64,000 nt of DNA. Source: Conyzicola lurida (GTDB lineage Bacteria > Actinomycetota > Actinomycetes > Actinomycetales > Microbacteriaceae). Both the position numbers and the translations under genes were made by a program. Below are positions 1 to 6,937 of the stretch, one piece after another; the first letter of the stretch is position 1, and each line of letters begins with the position of its first letter. The notes under the pieces were generated by a model, which was given only the letters and a program-made list of their open reading frames with translations, had not been told where the DNA came from and did no database searches. The stretch covers positions 2,170,001-2,234,000 of the forward strand of contig NZ_JACHMJ010000001.1 in assembly GCF_014204935.1 (NCBI RefSeq), written 5' to 3'.

Positions 1-498
1 CTGCGAGTAGGGGGCGCTGAGCGAGATCGCGAGCGTGCCCGCGGCGTCGTCGGCGGTGAAGGTCGGGGTGCCGGAGCCGAAGGCCTGGTTCTTCCAGGTC
101 AGGGCGCCCGAGTCCTCGAGGCCGACGAGGTACTCGAACGACGCGGCGACGACGCTCGGGGTGATGGCGGTTCCGTCGGCGCAGGTCGCGTCGTCACGGA
201 TGGAGAACGTGTACTCGGAGGCGGAGACGGCTTCCCAGTCGGTAGCGAGGCCGCCGATGTAGCCCTCGGTCTCCCCCTGGCGCAGCAGCGTGTCGAAGCC
301 GAGGCGGGCGACGGTGACGTCGGAGCTCGCGGAGGCCTTCGCGGGGTCGAACGTGGCCGGGGCGTACCAGAGCTCGGCGTTAATCGTGTCGGTGGTTCCC
401 GCAGCCGCTTCCGGCGCGCTGCTTCCGGCACAGGCGCTGAGCGAGAGGCTCGCGACGGCCGCCAGCGCGACGCCGGCGATCAGACTTTTCCTAACCAT
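1..498 (-). CDS. Peptide/solute ABC transporter substrate-binding lipoprotein (family 5), C-terminus beyond window
   Basis: The 166 visible codons give a lipoprotein signal (MVRKSL, hydrophobic core, LSAC lipobox with the Cys near residue 23) followed by the N-terminal lobe of a family-5 solute-binding protein. Family marks are AELWYAPATFDPAKA, GFDTLLRQGE, the DWEAVSASEYTFSIRDDATCADGT stretch in which the substrate is described as entering a prescribed slot, and ITPSVVAASFEYLV. It would capture a peptide or other small nitrogenous solute outside the membrane for an ABC importer whose other genes lie left of the window. The gene runs off the edge in frame. Its upstream region carries three copies of the island operator, so it probably belongs to the same regulon. 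The substrate cannot be told. Confidence 0.9.
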   Translation of the reverse strand, partial: MVRKSLIAGVALAAVASLSLSACAGSSAPEAAAGTTDTINAELWYAPATFDPAKASASSDVTVARLGFDTLLRQGETEGYIGGLATDWEAVSASEYTFSIRDDATCADGTAITPSVVAASFEYLVGLEDSGALTWKNQAFGSGTPTFTADDAAGTLAISLSAPYSQ

Positions 499-587
499 GG
501 TGCTGTCCTCCAAGAGAGTGATGGTGCTTCGGGTGCAAAGGCTGCGGTGGGATGCCGCGGCTCGACGTCACATCGCCGGCCGGAGCA

Positions 588-640
588 ACTTGGATCCAAT
601 GTAGACCAATACGCATCCAATTATGTTTCCGTTGGATTAC
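588..640. promoter_or_regulatory. Operator cluster upstream of the binding-protein gene
   Basis: The stretch holds a 10-bp palindrome TTGGATCCAA (590-599), then ATCCAA (615-620) and TTGGAT (632-637) in inverted orientation 11 bases apart. The same words recur upstream of other units of this island, so I read them as binding sites of the local GntR regulator; that link is inferred. Confidence 0.6.
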
Positions 641-2022
641 AAGTGACGGGGAATCCCCACTGACCCCTCTGCCACCCAGACGGCGCGGCCTCCCACCTCG
701 GTGCGCAGCACGCGCGCGGCGGCGAATTCGGACGCGGAACAGAGAAGCGGGTCGACGTCGATCAGCACCCAGTCGGCGAGGAAGCCCGCGCGCAGCATTC
801 CGCGGCGGTCGTCCGCGAACGAGGCATGCGCCGCTCCCCGCGTGTAGGCGGCGACGGCCTCGGGCACGGTGATTCCCTCGTCGGGGCCGACCGGTTCGTC
901 GAGCCCGCGCATCCGCCGGTCGACCGCGACGGGCACGACCTGCCGCGGGTCGAACGGGAAGTACGGGGCGTCGGACCCCATCGCCACCACGGCTCCCGCG
1001 TCGAGCCAGGCGCGCATCGGGTTGACGGACTGTACCCGGTCGCCGAGACGTTTCGCCAGCCCCGCCGCGTTGTTCCAGGCGATGGACGGCTGCAGGGAGG
1101 CCACGACGCCGAGGCGGGCCGCACGCTCCATGCTGGCGACGCTCGGTTCGAGGTAGGCGTGGATGAGCTGGCAGCGCAACGGCCCGAGCGAGTCGGGAGC
1201 GCCGGCCGCCTCGAGACCGTCGAGCACCTGCTCGACCGCCCGGCTGCCGACCGCGTGCACGCCGAGGCCCCAGCCGCGTGAGATGCAGGCGGCGGCGAGT
1301 CGTGCGAACTCGTCGGCGGAGAGGCGCTGGACACCGTGGTCGTCGCCCGACCACGGGCGTTCGAGCAACGCCTGCCCTTTCATCCCCTCGCCGTCGTAGT
1401 AGATCTTGACCGGGCCCAGCCGCAAGACGTCGTCGCCGGCTCCGGTCGCACCCTCGATGCCGTCGAGCACGGCCACGGCGGCGTCGATGTCGGGCACGAG
1501 TGCCGAACCGAGCTGGGGCCAGGGCATCGCGACGACGCGCAGGGTGAGCTCGCCGCGTCGGTGTGCCTCGCGGTAGCCCGCGAGTTCGTCGACCGAGACG
1601 GCGGGGTCGACGACGCCGGTGAAGCCCATGGCGTGCAGCAGCGGCTGCACGACGCGCAGCGCGGCGAGACGGTCCTCGATGCGGGGAGGCTCGTCGCCGA
1701 GCCAGTCGGGAGCGTCGGGGTCGGCGTCGCCGTCGGCGAGCATCACGGCCGAGAACTCGGCGACGCCGGCGCCCGCGGGCAGCAACTGCAGCGCTTTGAG
1801 CCCGGCGCGCTGCGCGTGCGAGTGTGCGTCGATGAAGCCGGGCAGGATGACGCCGTCGAAGTGCTCCTCGACCGTGTCGAGGAGCGCCGCCGCCCGCACC
1901 TCGTCGAGGGCACCGATCGCGGCGATGCGGCCGCCGACGACGAGCATCGCCTCGGCCTCGGGCGCGTGGTCGTCCATCGTGCGGATCGAACCGACGACGA
2001 GCCGCGCTCCCCTGTCAGACAC
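637..2022 (-). CDS. Amidohydrolase family protein (YtcJ-like, amidohydrolase 3)
   Basis: A 461-residue metal-dependent hydrolase of the amidohydrolase-3 (YtcJ-like) type. The composite domain opens with GSIRTMDD and LVVGGRIAAIGALDEV, then FIDAHSHAQRAGLKA gives the first HxH metal pair. A YYDGEGMKGQALLERP segment carries the region of the bridging ligand, HAVGSRAVEQVL and QLIHAYLEP supply later His residues, and MGSDAPYFPFDPR holds the catalytic Asp. Such enzymes hydrolyse amide-like or cyclic C-N bonds. The GTG start at 2022 overlaps the cysteine hydrolase stop by 8 bases, giving translational coupling; a longer upstream reading would run inside that gene and is not used. Confidence 0.87.
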   Translation of the reverse strand: MSDRGARLVVGSIRTMDDHAPEAEAMLVVGGRIAAIGALDEVRAAALLDTVEEHFDGVILPGFIDAHSHAQRAGLKALQLLPAGAGVAEFSAVMLADGDADPDAPDWLGDEPPRIEDRLAALRVVQPLLHAMGFTGVVDPAVSVDELAGYREAHRRGELTLRVVAMPWPQLGSALVPDIDAAVAVLDGIEGATGAGDDVLRLGPVKIYYDGEGMKGQALLERPWSGDDHGVQRLSADEFARLAAACISRGWGLGVHAVGSRAVEQVLDGLEAAGAPDSLGPLRCQLIHAYLEPSVASMERAARLGVVASLQPSIAWNNAAGLAKRLGDRVQSVNPMRAWLDAGAVVAMGSDAPYFPFDPRQVVPVAVDRRMRGLDEPVGPDEGITVPEAVAAYTRGAAHASFADDRRGMLRAGFLADWVLIDVDPLLCSASEFAAARVLRTEVGGRAVWVAEGSVGIPRHL

Positions 2023-2620
2023 CGGCGGCCTCGCGCTCGTCGAGCCACTCGTGCACGTCGCCCGCGGTGACGAGGGCATCGCGCTGCAGGTAGCCGATCG
2101 CCTCGAGGGCCGCGTCGTGCGCCCGCTCGCTGGATCCGGCGACGCAGTCGGTGAGCACCCGCACCGTGTAGTCGTGCTGGTGCGCATCGGCTGCCGTGTA
2201 GTGGATGCAGATGTCGGTGAGCCCGCCGACGAGCATGACGGTCTCCGCCTTGTACGCCTTGAGCACGATCTCGAGCTCGGTACCGAAGAAGGCCGAGTAG
2301 CGGCGCTTGCGGATGACGAACTCCTCGGGGCGCGGCTCGAGCCACGACGCGAGCTCGGTGCTCTCGTCGCCCTCGAGGCAGTGCGACCCCTCCGCCCCGT
2401 CGAGCTCGCGGCCGATGTCGACGAGGTCGCGCTTATGCACCTCCTGGATGAAGACCACCGGGATGTCGGCCTCGCGGCAGTGCGCGATCAGGTCGCGCAC
2501 GCGTGGTGCGCGCTCCGCCCGCCCGCTCATGACCGGGATTCCCGGTGTGGGGAGGGCCGACGTGCTGCCGCCCTGGATGTCGACGACGATGAGGACGGGA
2601 TTACCCGTGACGGTCAGCAT
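2015..2620 (-). CDS. Isochorismatase-family cysteine hydrolase
   Basis: A 201-residue isochorismatase-like hydrolase. LIVVDIQGG near residue 13 gives the catalytic Asp, EGSHCLEGDESTEL and VIRKRRYSAFFGTELE give the middle catalytic Lys region, and LVGGLTDICIHYTAADA places the nucleophilic Cys in the family's xDxCxxxTA context. Members act as amidases (nicotinamidase, ureidoacrylate or carbamoylsarcosine hydrolase types) on small amides. The ATG at 2620 follows a good GGAAGGA ribosome site; longer readings have none. It is coupled to the amidohydrolase behind it, so the two probably act in sequence on one compound. The substrate is not predictable. Confidence 0.88.
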   Translation of the reverse strand: MLTVTGNPVLIVVDIQGGSTSALPTPGIPVMSGRAERAPRVRDLIAHCREADIPVVFIQEVHKRDLVDIGRELDGAEGSHCLEGDESTELASWLEPRPEEFVIRKRRYSAFFGTELEIVLKAYKAETVMLVGGLTDICIHYTAADAHQHDYTVRVLTDCVAGSSERAHDAALEAIGYLQRDALVTAGDVHEWLDEREAAGV

Positions 2621-2720
2621 GGTGGTTCCTTCCGCGGATGGGACAGATCGATGGTGCTGGTCGCTCTGCACCCGCCCCGCAAGTGTCGGCGGCCCGGCGA
2701 CCGGGGGTGGGTCGCCGGTG

Positions 2721-3185
2721 TTACGGCGACGTAAACTCTGCGGCTCCGGGCTCCCGGCCCGTGCGGCGCCGCCGGAACGGCAGCAGCTCGGAGACGCCGA
2801 CGGCACCGAATGCGTCGCCGACGGCGACCCAGACGCGGGCGTCGGGCGCGTGGTCGCCGAGCAGCTCGGCACACACCCCGCACGGCTCGATGAGGTGGGT
2901 GCTGCCGCCCGGGCGCCGCAGCACGCCGACCACCGCGACGACCGGCGAACCGGCGATCACGGCGGCGCTCAGCGCGGCCGATTCGGCGCAGACCGACGCG
3001 CGGCCCGCCGACGCTTCGACGTGGAGTCCGGTGACGACCGTGCCGTCGGCCAGCCGCAGGGCGGCCGCGACCTCGTGCACGCCGACCAGGTACCGCGTGT
3101 CGAGCACGGCGAGGGCGGTGTCGAGCAGCTCGACGTCACCCTCGCTCATGCCCGCGGGCGGGCCGTCGAGCACAGGGCGGCTCAT
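2721..3185 (-). CDS. Cytidine-deaminase-like zinc hydrolase
   Basis: A 154-residue protein of the cytidine deaminase fold. The VEASAGRASVCAESAAL segment holds the zinc Cys and the proton-shuttle Glu of the CAE motif, and IEPCGVCAEL gives the two further zinc cysteines (PCxxC). Length fits the homotetrameric family. Its start overlaps the stop of the upstream amidohydrolase-like gene (ATGA), so the two are co-translated. In this setting it may deaminate a heterocyclic or modified base rather than serve pyrimidine salvage; that is an inference from context. An internal ATG 12 codons later is also possible. Confidence 0.8.
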   Translation of the reverse strand: MSRPVLDGPPAGMSEGDVELLDTALAVLDTRYLVGVHEVAAALRLADGTVVTGLHVEASAGRASVCAESAALSAAVIAGSPVVAVVGVLRRPGGSTHLIEPCGVCAELLGDHAPDARVWVAVGDAFGAVGVSELLPFRRRRTGREPGAAEFTSP

Positions 3186-3943
3186 GTCCAGCCGAGGATC
3201 CGGGCCATGTTGCCGCCCTCGACGAGTGCGCGGTCGGCCTCGTCGGGGATCGCCTTCGCGATCTTCATGCGCTCGAGGTCGAAGTCGCTGCCGGGCCACT
3301 CGGACCCGAGGAGGATCTTCTCGGCGCCCAGTCGCGCGTAGGCGCGCTTGACGTCGGACATCAGCGTGGCCGAGGTCTCGAGGTAGATGTGCGGGTTGCG
3401 CTCGGCGACGATGATCGCCTCGGGCACGTTCCACACGGCGCCCATGTGGGCGATGATCGTCGGCACGCCCGGGAAGCCCTTGGCGATCTCCTCGATCGAG
3501 AAAGGCGCGCAGAACGCGTCGTCGAGGGCATTGATCAGCACGGGCAGGCCGAGCTCGTCGCAGACCTCGAACAGCGGGTCGAGCAGGCCGTGGTCGGCCA
3601 CGTGGTAGCCGTGCATGCTCGGGTGGAGCTTGAGCCCGACGAGGCCGCCGTCGGCGAAACGCCGGATCTCGTCGACCGCGTGGTCCCACTGCGGCATTAC
3701 TTGGCCGAAGCCGAACAGGCGGTCGGGGTGCTTCTTGACGAGGTCCATCAGGAAGTCGTTCTCGATGCCCTGGGCGAGCGAGCAGACCATCGCGCGGTCC
3801 ACACCGGCGGCGTCCATCCGGTCGAGGATGCGCTTGGCGTCGAACGGCACGTAGGCCGGCGGCTTCTCCCCCGGCTTCACTCCGCTGAGGTAGTCACTGC
3901 GTCCGCGGCGGTCCTGCGTGGTGTTGTATGCGTCGATGATCAT
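3182..3943 (-). CDS. Amidohydrolase-2 family TIM-barrel protein with altered metal site
   Basis: A 253-residue protein of the amidohydrolase-2 (PF04909) type: MIIDAYNTT, GLKLHPSMHGYH (near 103-114), LPVLINAL, TIIAHMGAVWNVPEA (near 162-176), LETSATL and LLGSEWPGSD (near 211-220). The scaffold is clear, but the usual N-terminal HxH is replaced by Y-N-T (residues 6-8), and the usual His of LPVLIH is Asn. It may therefore bind one metal, bind none, or use a non-hydrolytic decarboxylase-like mechanism. It is the first gene of a unit with the deaminase-like gene, and a copy of the island operator lies 58 bases upstream. Confidence 0.85.
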   Translation of the reverse strand: MIIDAYNTTQDRRGRSDYLSGVKPGEKPPAYVPFDAKRILDRMDAAGVDRAMVCSLAQGIENDFLMDLVKKHPDRLFGFGQVMPQWDHAVDEIRRFADGGLVGLKLHPSMHGYHVADHGLLDPLFEVCDELGLPVLINALDDAFCAPFSIEEIAKGFPGVPTIIAHMGAVWNVPEAIIVAERNPHIYLETSATLMSDVKRAYARLGAEKILLGSEWPGSDFDLERMKIAKAIPDEADRALVEGGNMARILGWT

Positions 3944-4000
3944 GCCTGTGCACTCCCTCTCGCGGCGTCGGAAATCCGCAATTATTTATCCCATTCAAGC

Positions 4001-4018
4001 ATGATTGGATCCAATCGC
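4001..4018. promoter_or_regulatory. Palindromic operator upstream of the amidohydrolase-2 gene
   Basis: The palindrome GATTGGATCCAATC occupies 4003-4016, flanked by AT/GCAT that partly extend the symmetry. It matches the site at 4621-4634 base for base and lies in the 84-bp gap before the gene starting at 3943. I take it as a GntR operator. Confidence 0.65.
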
Positions 4019-4027
4019 ATAGCGCGC

Positions 4028-4567
4028 TCAGGCGATTACGGGTCCGGCGGTCATTCCGGCCATGGCGATGAGCGCCGCGAGCGACGCGAACCGGCGCACC
4101 GTCTCGACGCGGTTCGGTCGACGGCGCACGACGAGCGCGACGACGGCAGCCCCGTGCGCGGCCACCACGATTGCGGTGATGAGGATGACGGATGCCGACG
4201 TCGCCGCCCCGTGCGCGTGCGCCACGGAGCCCAGGGCCTGCGCCCGGCCGGGTCCCGCCCCGAGGAACATCACGAGTACGGCGGCGAGCAGCATACTCGC
4301 GGCGTGCAGGTCGTCCCCCGGCGACTGGGTGCCGCGCCTGCGGCGCACGCGGTCGGCGAAGGCGACTCCGATCGCACAACCCATGAGCAGCAGGGACCAG
4401 ACGGGCGCGGGCAGCATTCCGAGCGGCGGGAGATGCAGGTCGAGCATCGCCGCGAGCATCACGAGCTCGGCCACGGGCACGGCCCGACCGCCCGAGTGCC
4501 GCCGGGAGACCGCCAGCGCGAGGGAGACGGCGCCGCAGAACAGGGCGACGACGGTGAGCGCCGTCAT
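4028..4567 (-). CDS. Small polytopic membrane protein of unknown function
   Basis: A 179-residue protein with about five predicted membrane segments (TVVALFCGAVSLALAV, VAELVMLAAML, PVWSLLLMGCAIGVAF, ASMLLAAVLVMFLGA, ASVILITAIVVAAHGAAVVALVV). A His-containing segment (DLHLPPLGMLP) and a loop with HAHGAA recall DUF5134-type proteins, but this assignment is weak. The ATG at 4567 is chosen because the region above it is the operator-bearing promoter. A length near 180 and the island operator at 4619-4636 tie it to the regulon; a part in transport or metal handling is possible but unproven. Confidence 0.65.
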   Translation of the reverse strand: MTALTVVALFCGAVSLALAVSRRHSGGRAVPVAELVMLAAMLDLHLPPLGMLPAPVWSLLLMGCAIGVAFADRVRRRRGTQSPGDDLHAASMLLAAVLVMFLGAGPGRAQALGSVAHAHGAATSASVILITAIVVAAHGAAVVALVVRRRPNRVETVRRFASLAALIAMAGMTAGPVIA

Positions 4568-4616
4568 GACCGGATTTCCGCGCGGGGACGCCGTGTCGCC
4601 GCCATCCCGGAATTTC

Positions 4617-4654
4617 GCATGATTGGATCCAATCATACGCAGGACGTATCCAAC
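4617..4654. promoter_or_regulatory. 18-bp perfect operator palindrome plus a half site
   Basis: ATGATTGGATCCAATCAT (4619-4636) is a perfect 18-bp palindrome and the best copy of the island operator. A half site GTATCCAAC follows at 4646-4654. They lie between the divergent membrane-protein gene and the GntR gene, where one repressor could control both. Confidence 0.7.
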
Positions 4655-4698
4655 AAGCACCGGAACGACAGAATCCCCAGTTGCCCCTCGCGGGGAAA

Positions 4699-4726
4699 GG
4701 ATCCAATCTGTGCCAACATTGGATAC
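4699..4726. promoter_or_regulatory. Inverted operator half sites upstream of the GntR gene
   Basis: GGATCCAAT (4699-4707) and ATTGGATAC (4718-4726) face each other about 41 bases before the regulator's start, placing them where autoregulation would act. Confidence 0.6.
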
Positions 4727-4767
4727 CGGCCGATCACACGGCCCCATCCGATCAAAGGGGTTCCGAC

Positions 4768-5460
4768 ATGACCATCACCGATGGCAATGCCCTCGTCGAC
4801 GATCTCGCCGCCCGCATCCGGGCCAAGATCATGTCCGGCGAGATCCCGATCGGCGCCCCGCTGCGCCAGGCCGACCTCGCCGCGCAGTTCGGCATCAGCC
4901 GCACCCCCGTGCGCGAGGCGCTGCGCCAGCTTCAGACCGGAGGCCTCATCGAGGTCGTGCCGAACCGCGGCGCCGTCGTCCGCGTGCCTGTGCCGTGGGA
5001 GGTGCGCGAGGCCTACGAGGTGCGCGCCGAACTCGAGTCGCTCGCCGCCCGCCGCGCGGTCGACCGCCTCGACGACGCGACGATCGTGGAACTCCGGACC
5101 ATCAACACCGCGATGTACGAGCGGTCGCTGGCGATCGCCGCCGGCACCGTCCCCGAACACGACGGAACAGACAACGACCACTTCCACGGCCTGATCTACC
5201 GCGTGTCGGGTAACACGCGCCTGACCCGCATGCTCGGCGAGATCAATGACGCGTTCCCGCGCAACGTCTCCGCGCTCGTGCTCCGCGACAAGCCGCGTCA
5301 CCGCGAGGAGAACTTCCGCGAGCACGAGGCACTGCTGGAGGCCTTCGCGGCGGGCGACCACGAGCGAGCCGCCCAGCTGATGCGCGAGCACGTCCTCAGT
5401 GCCGGCGAGCACCTCGCCCAGTGGTACGAGCGCCGCTCGTCGACGGTGTTCACGGGCTGA
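4768..5460 (+). CDS. GntR-family (FadR/FCD subfamily) transcriptional regulator
   Basis: A 230-residue regulator. Residues about 8-75 form the winged helix (IRAKIMSGEIPIGAPLRQ, then ISRTPVREALRQLQ as recognition helix, then GLIEVVPNRGAVV). The rest is the helical FCD effector domain with candidate metal ligands in TDNDHFHGLIY, KPRHREENFREHEALL and the closing HVLSAGEHL. The ATG at 4768 has AAAGGGG seven bases upstream. FCD members are usually repressors of catabolic operons released by an organic acid or pathway intermediate. Its own promoter and the neighbouring units carry the TTGGATaC operator, so this is the likely island regulator. Confidence 0.92.
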   Translation: MTITDGNALVDDLAARIRAKIMSGEIPIGAPLRQADLAAQFGISRTPVREALRQLQTGGLIEVVPNRGAVVRVPVPWEVREAYEVRAELESLAARRAVDRLDDATIVELRTINTAMYERSLAIAAGTVPEHDGTDNDHFHGLIYRVSGNTRLTRMLGEINDAFPRNVSALVLRDKPRHREENFREHEALLEAFAAGDHERAAQLMREHVLSAGEHLAQWYERRSSTVFTG

Positions 5461-5469
5461 CGTTCTCGC

Positions 5470-5514
5470 GGGTTGAACCTGCCGAAACCCGGGGTGGGGT
5501 TTCGACAGACTCAA
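5470..5514. repeat. Palindromic GAGCCTGTCGAA-type repeat / terminator between convergent genes
   Basis: Imperfect arms (GGGTTGAACCTGCCGAAACC against GGGGTTTCGACAGACTCAA) form a hairpin around GGGGT between gntR and the amidase, which end towards each other. It is a diverged member of the dispersed palindrome seen at 33042, 47924 and 48496, and could terminate both transcripts. Confidence 0.7.
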
Positions 5515-5521
5515 TTCGCTT

Positions 5522-6937
5522 CTACCCGAACGACGGCGCCTTCGCGATCCAGCCCGTGGCCTCCTCGATCGCGCGTGTGACCGCGAGCAGCTGCGTCTCG
5601 CGGCCGTGCCGCCCGACCATCTGGACGCCGACCGGCAGCCCGCCGGCCGTGAAACCGGCCGCGGTGACCACCACGGGATGCGCGGTCAGCGTGAGCCGGT
5701 TCGCAAGCATCTGCCAGGTGAAGTACCGGTCGAATCTCGTGCCGTCGACGGTGTCGACCCACTCCAGCGACGCGTCCGGAGCCGCGACGGGGGTCGCGGG
5801 CAGCACCAGCACGTCGTACCGCTCGAGCAGTGCTTCGGTGTCGCGGAACGCGCGCGTGCGGCGCTCGTAGGCGTCGGCGAGCTGGGTGGCGGTCATCGCG
5901 CGACCCTGCTCGACGTTGCGGACGTAGTCCGGCCGGAAACCCGTGACTCCCACGTCGACCGCGTGACGTCCGCCGAGGAAGAACTCGAACGTCTCGATCG
6001 TCTCCCAGGCTTCGTCGGCTCCGGCGAAGTCGGGCTCGGCGTTCTCGACGACCGCTCCGAGGCCCGCGAGCTGCTGCGCGAACGCAGCGTGCACCGCGGC
6101 GACGTCGCGGTCGATGGGGAGTCCCCCGGCGTCCACGCTCCACGCGACTCGGAGTCCCGCCACCTCGACGGGCCGCGCCGGATGAGTGGGCAGCGACGAC
6201 AGCGGCCAGACGCTCTTCTCGACCGCGAGCCCCTCGAGGAACAGCGCGGCGTCGGCCGAGTCGCGGGCCATCGGACCGGTGACCCCGTGCGGGGTCCAGG
6301 CGTTGCCCGTGCGGCCGCTGGCCACGCGGCCGGGGCTCGGGCGCACGCCGACGACGTTGCAGAACGCCGCGGGGTAGCGCAGGCTGCCCCCGCTGTCCGA
6401 GCCGTCGGCGATCGGGAGCATGCGGGCGGCCAGGGCGGCGGCCGCGCCGCCGCTCGATCCGCCGGCGTGCTTCGTCGTGTCCCACGGGTTGACCGTGGTG
6501 CCGAAGACGGGGTTGAACGACAGTACGCCCTGCCCCATCTCGGGCGTGTTCGTCTTGCCGATGATCAGCGCCCCGGCCTCGCGCAGCAGGGTGGCGAGCA
6601 CACTGTCGTAGCGGGCGGGCGGAGCGTCCGCGAAGGCTGCCGACCCGTTCGTGGTGGGGAAGCCCGCGACATCCATCAGGTCTTTGACCGCCGTCGGCAG
6701 GCCGTGCAGCGGCGGCAGGGTCTCCCCCGCGGCCAGAGCCTCGGCGGTGCGCCGGTCGGCCGCCTCGGCCGCGGCGAGCGAGACCGAGTCCGGCTGCTGC
6801 GAGACGACGGCACGGAAGGCGGGATTACGCTCTTCGATGCGCTCGAGGTGGGCGCGCATCACCTCGACGGCGGACACCTCCCGCGCGGCGACCGCGCCGG
6901 CCAGTCGGACGGCGCTCCAGTCGGCGAGGTGCTCCAT
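5522..6937 (-). CDS. Amidase (amidase-signature family)
   Basis: A 471-residue amidase-signature enzyme with the Ser-cisSer-Lys triad visible: VKDLMD (Lys85), AGGSSGGAAAAL (Ser161/162) and GSDSGGSLRYPA (nucleophile Ser185). The C-terminal part (PVGVQMVGRHGRETQLLAV) is typical of stand-alone amidases rather than GatA, whose gene lies elsewhere in the window. It would hydrolyse a carboxamide to acid plus ammonia or amine. The gene is the last of a five-gene leftward operon; its ATG shares one base with the stop of the copper amine oxidase. Confidence 0.92.
   Translation of the reverse strand: MEHLADWSAVRLAGAVAAREVSAVEVMRAHLERIEERNPAFRAVVSQQPDSVSLAAAEAADRRTAEALAAGETLPPLHGLPTAVKDLMDVAGFPTTNGSAAFADAPPARYDSVLATLLREAGALIIGKTNTPEMGQGVLSFNPVFGTTVNPWDTTKHAGGSSGGAAAALAARMLPIADGSDSGGSLRYPAAFCNVVGVRPSPGRVASGRTGNAWTPHGVTGPMARDSADAALFLEGLAVEKSVWPLSSLPTHPARPVEVAGLRVAWSVDAGGLPIDRDVAAVHAAFAQQLAGLGAVVENAEPDFAGADEAWETIETFEFFLGGRHAVDVGVTGFRPDYVRNVEQGRAMTATQLADAYERRTRAFRDTEALLERYDVLVLPATPVAAPDASLEWVDTVDGTRFDRYFTWQMLANRLTLTAHPVVVTAAGFTAGGLPVGVQMVGRHGRETQLLAVTRAIEEATGWIAKAPSFG

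Noticed and set aside
2621-2872. A longer start for the cysteine hydrolase
   Set aside because: The extra residues have no family similarity and the ATG at 2620 has a good ribosome site.
4568-4747. A longer N-terminus for the small membrane protein
   Set aside because: Those codons cover the operator palindrome and read as non-coding.
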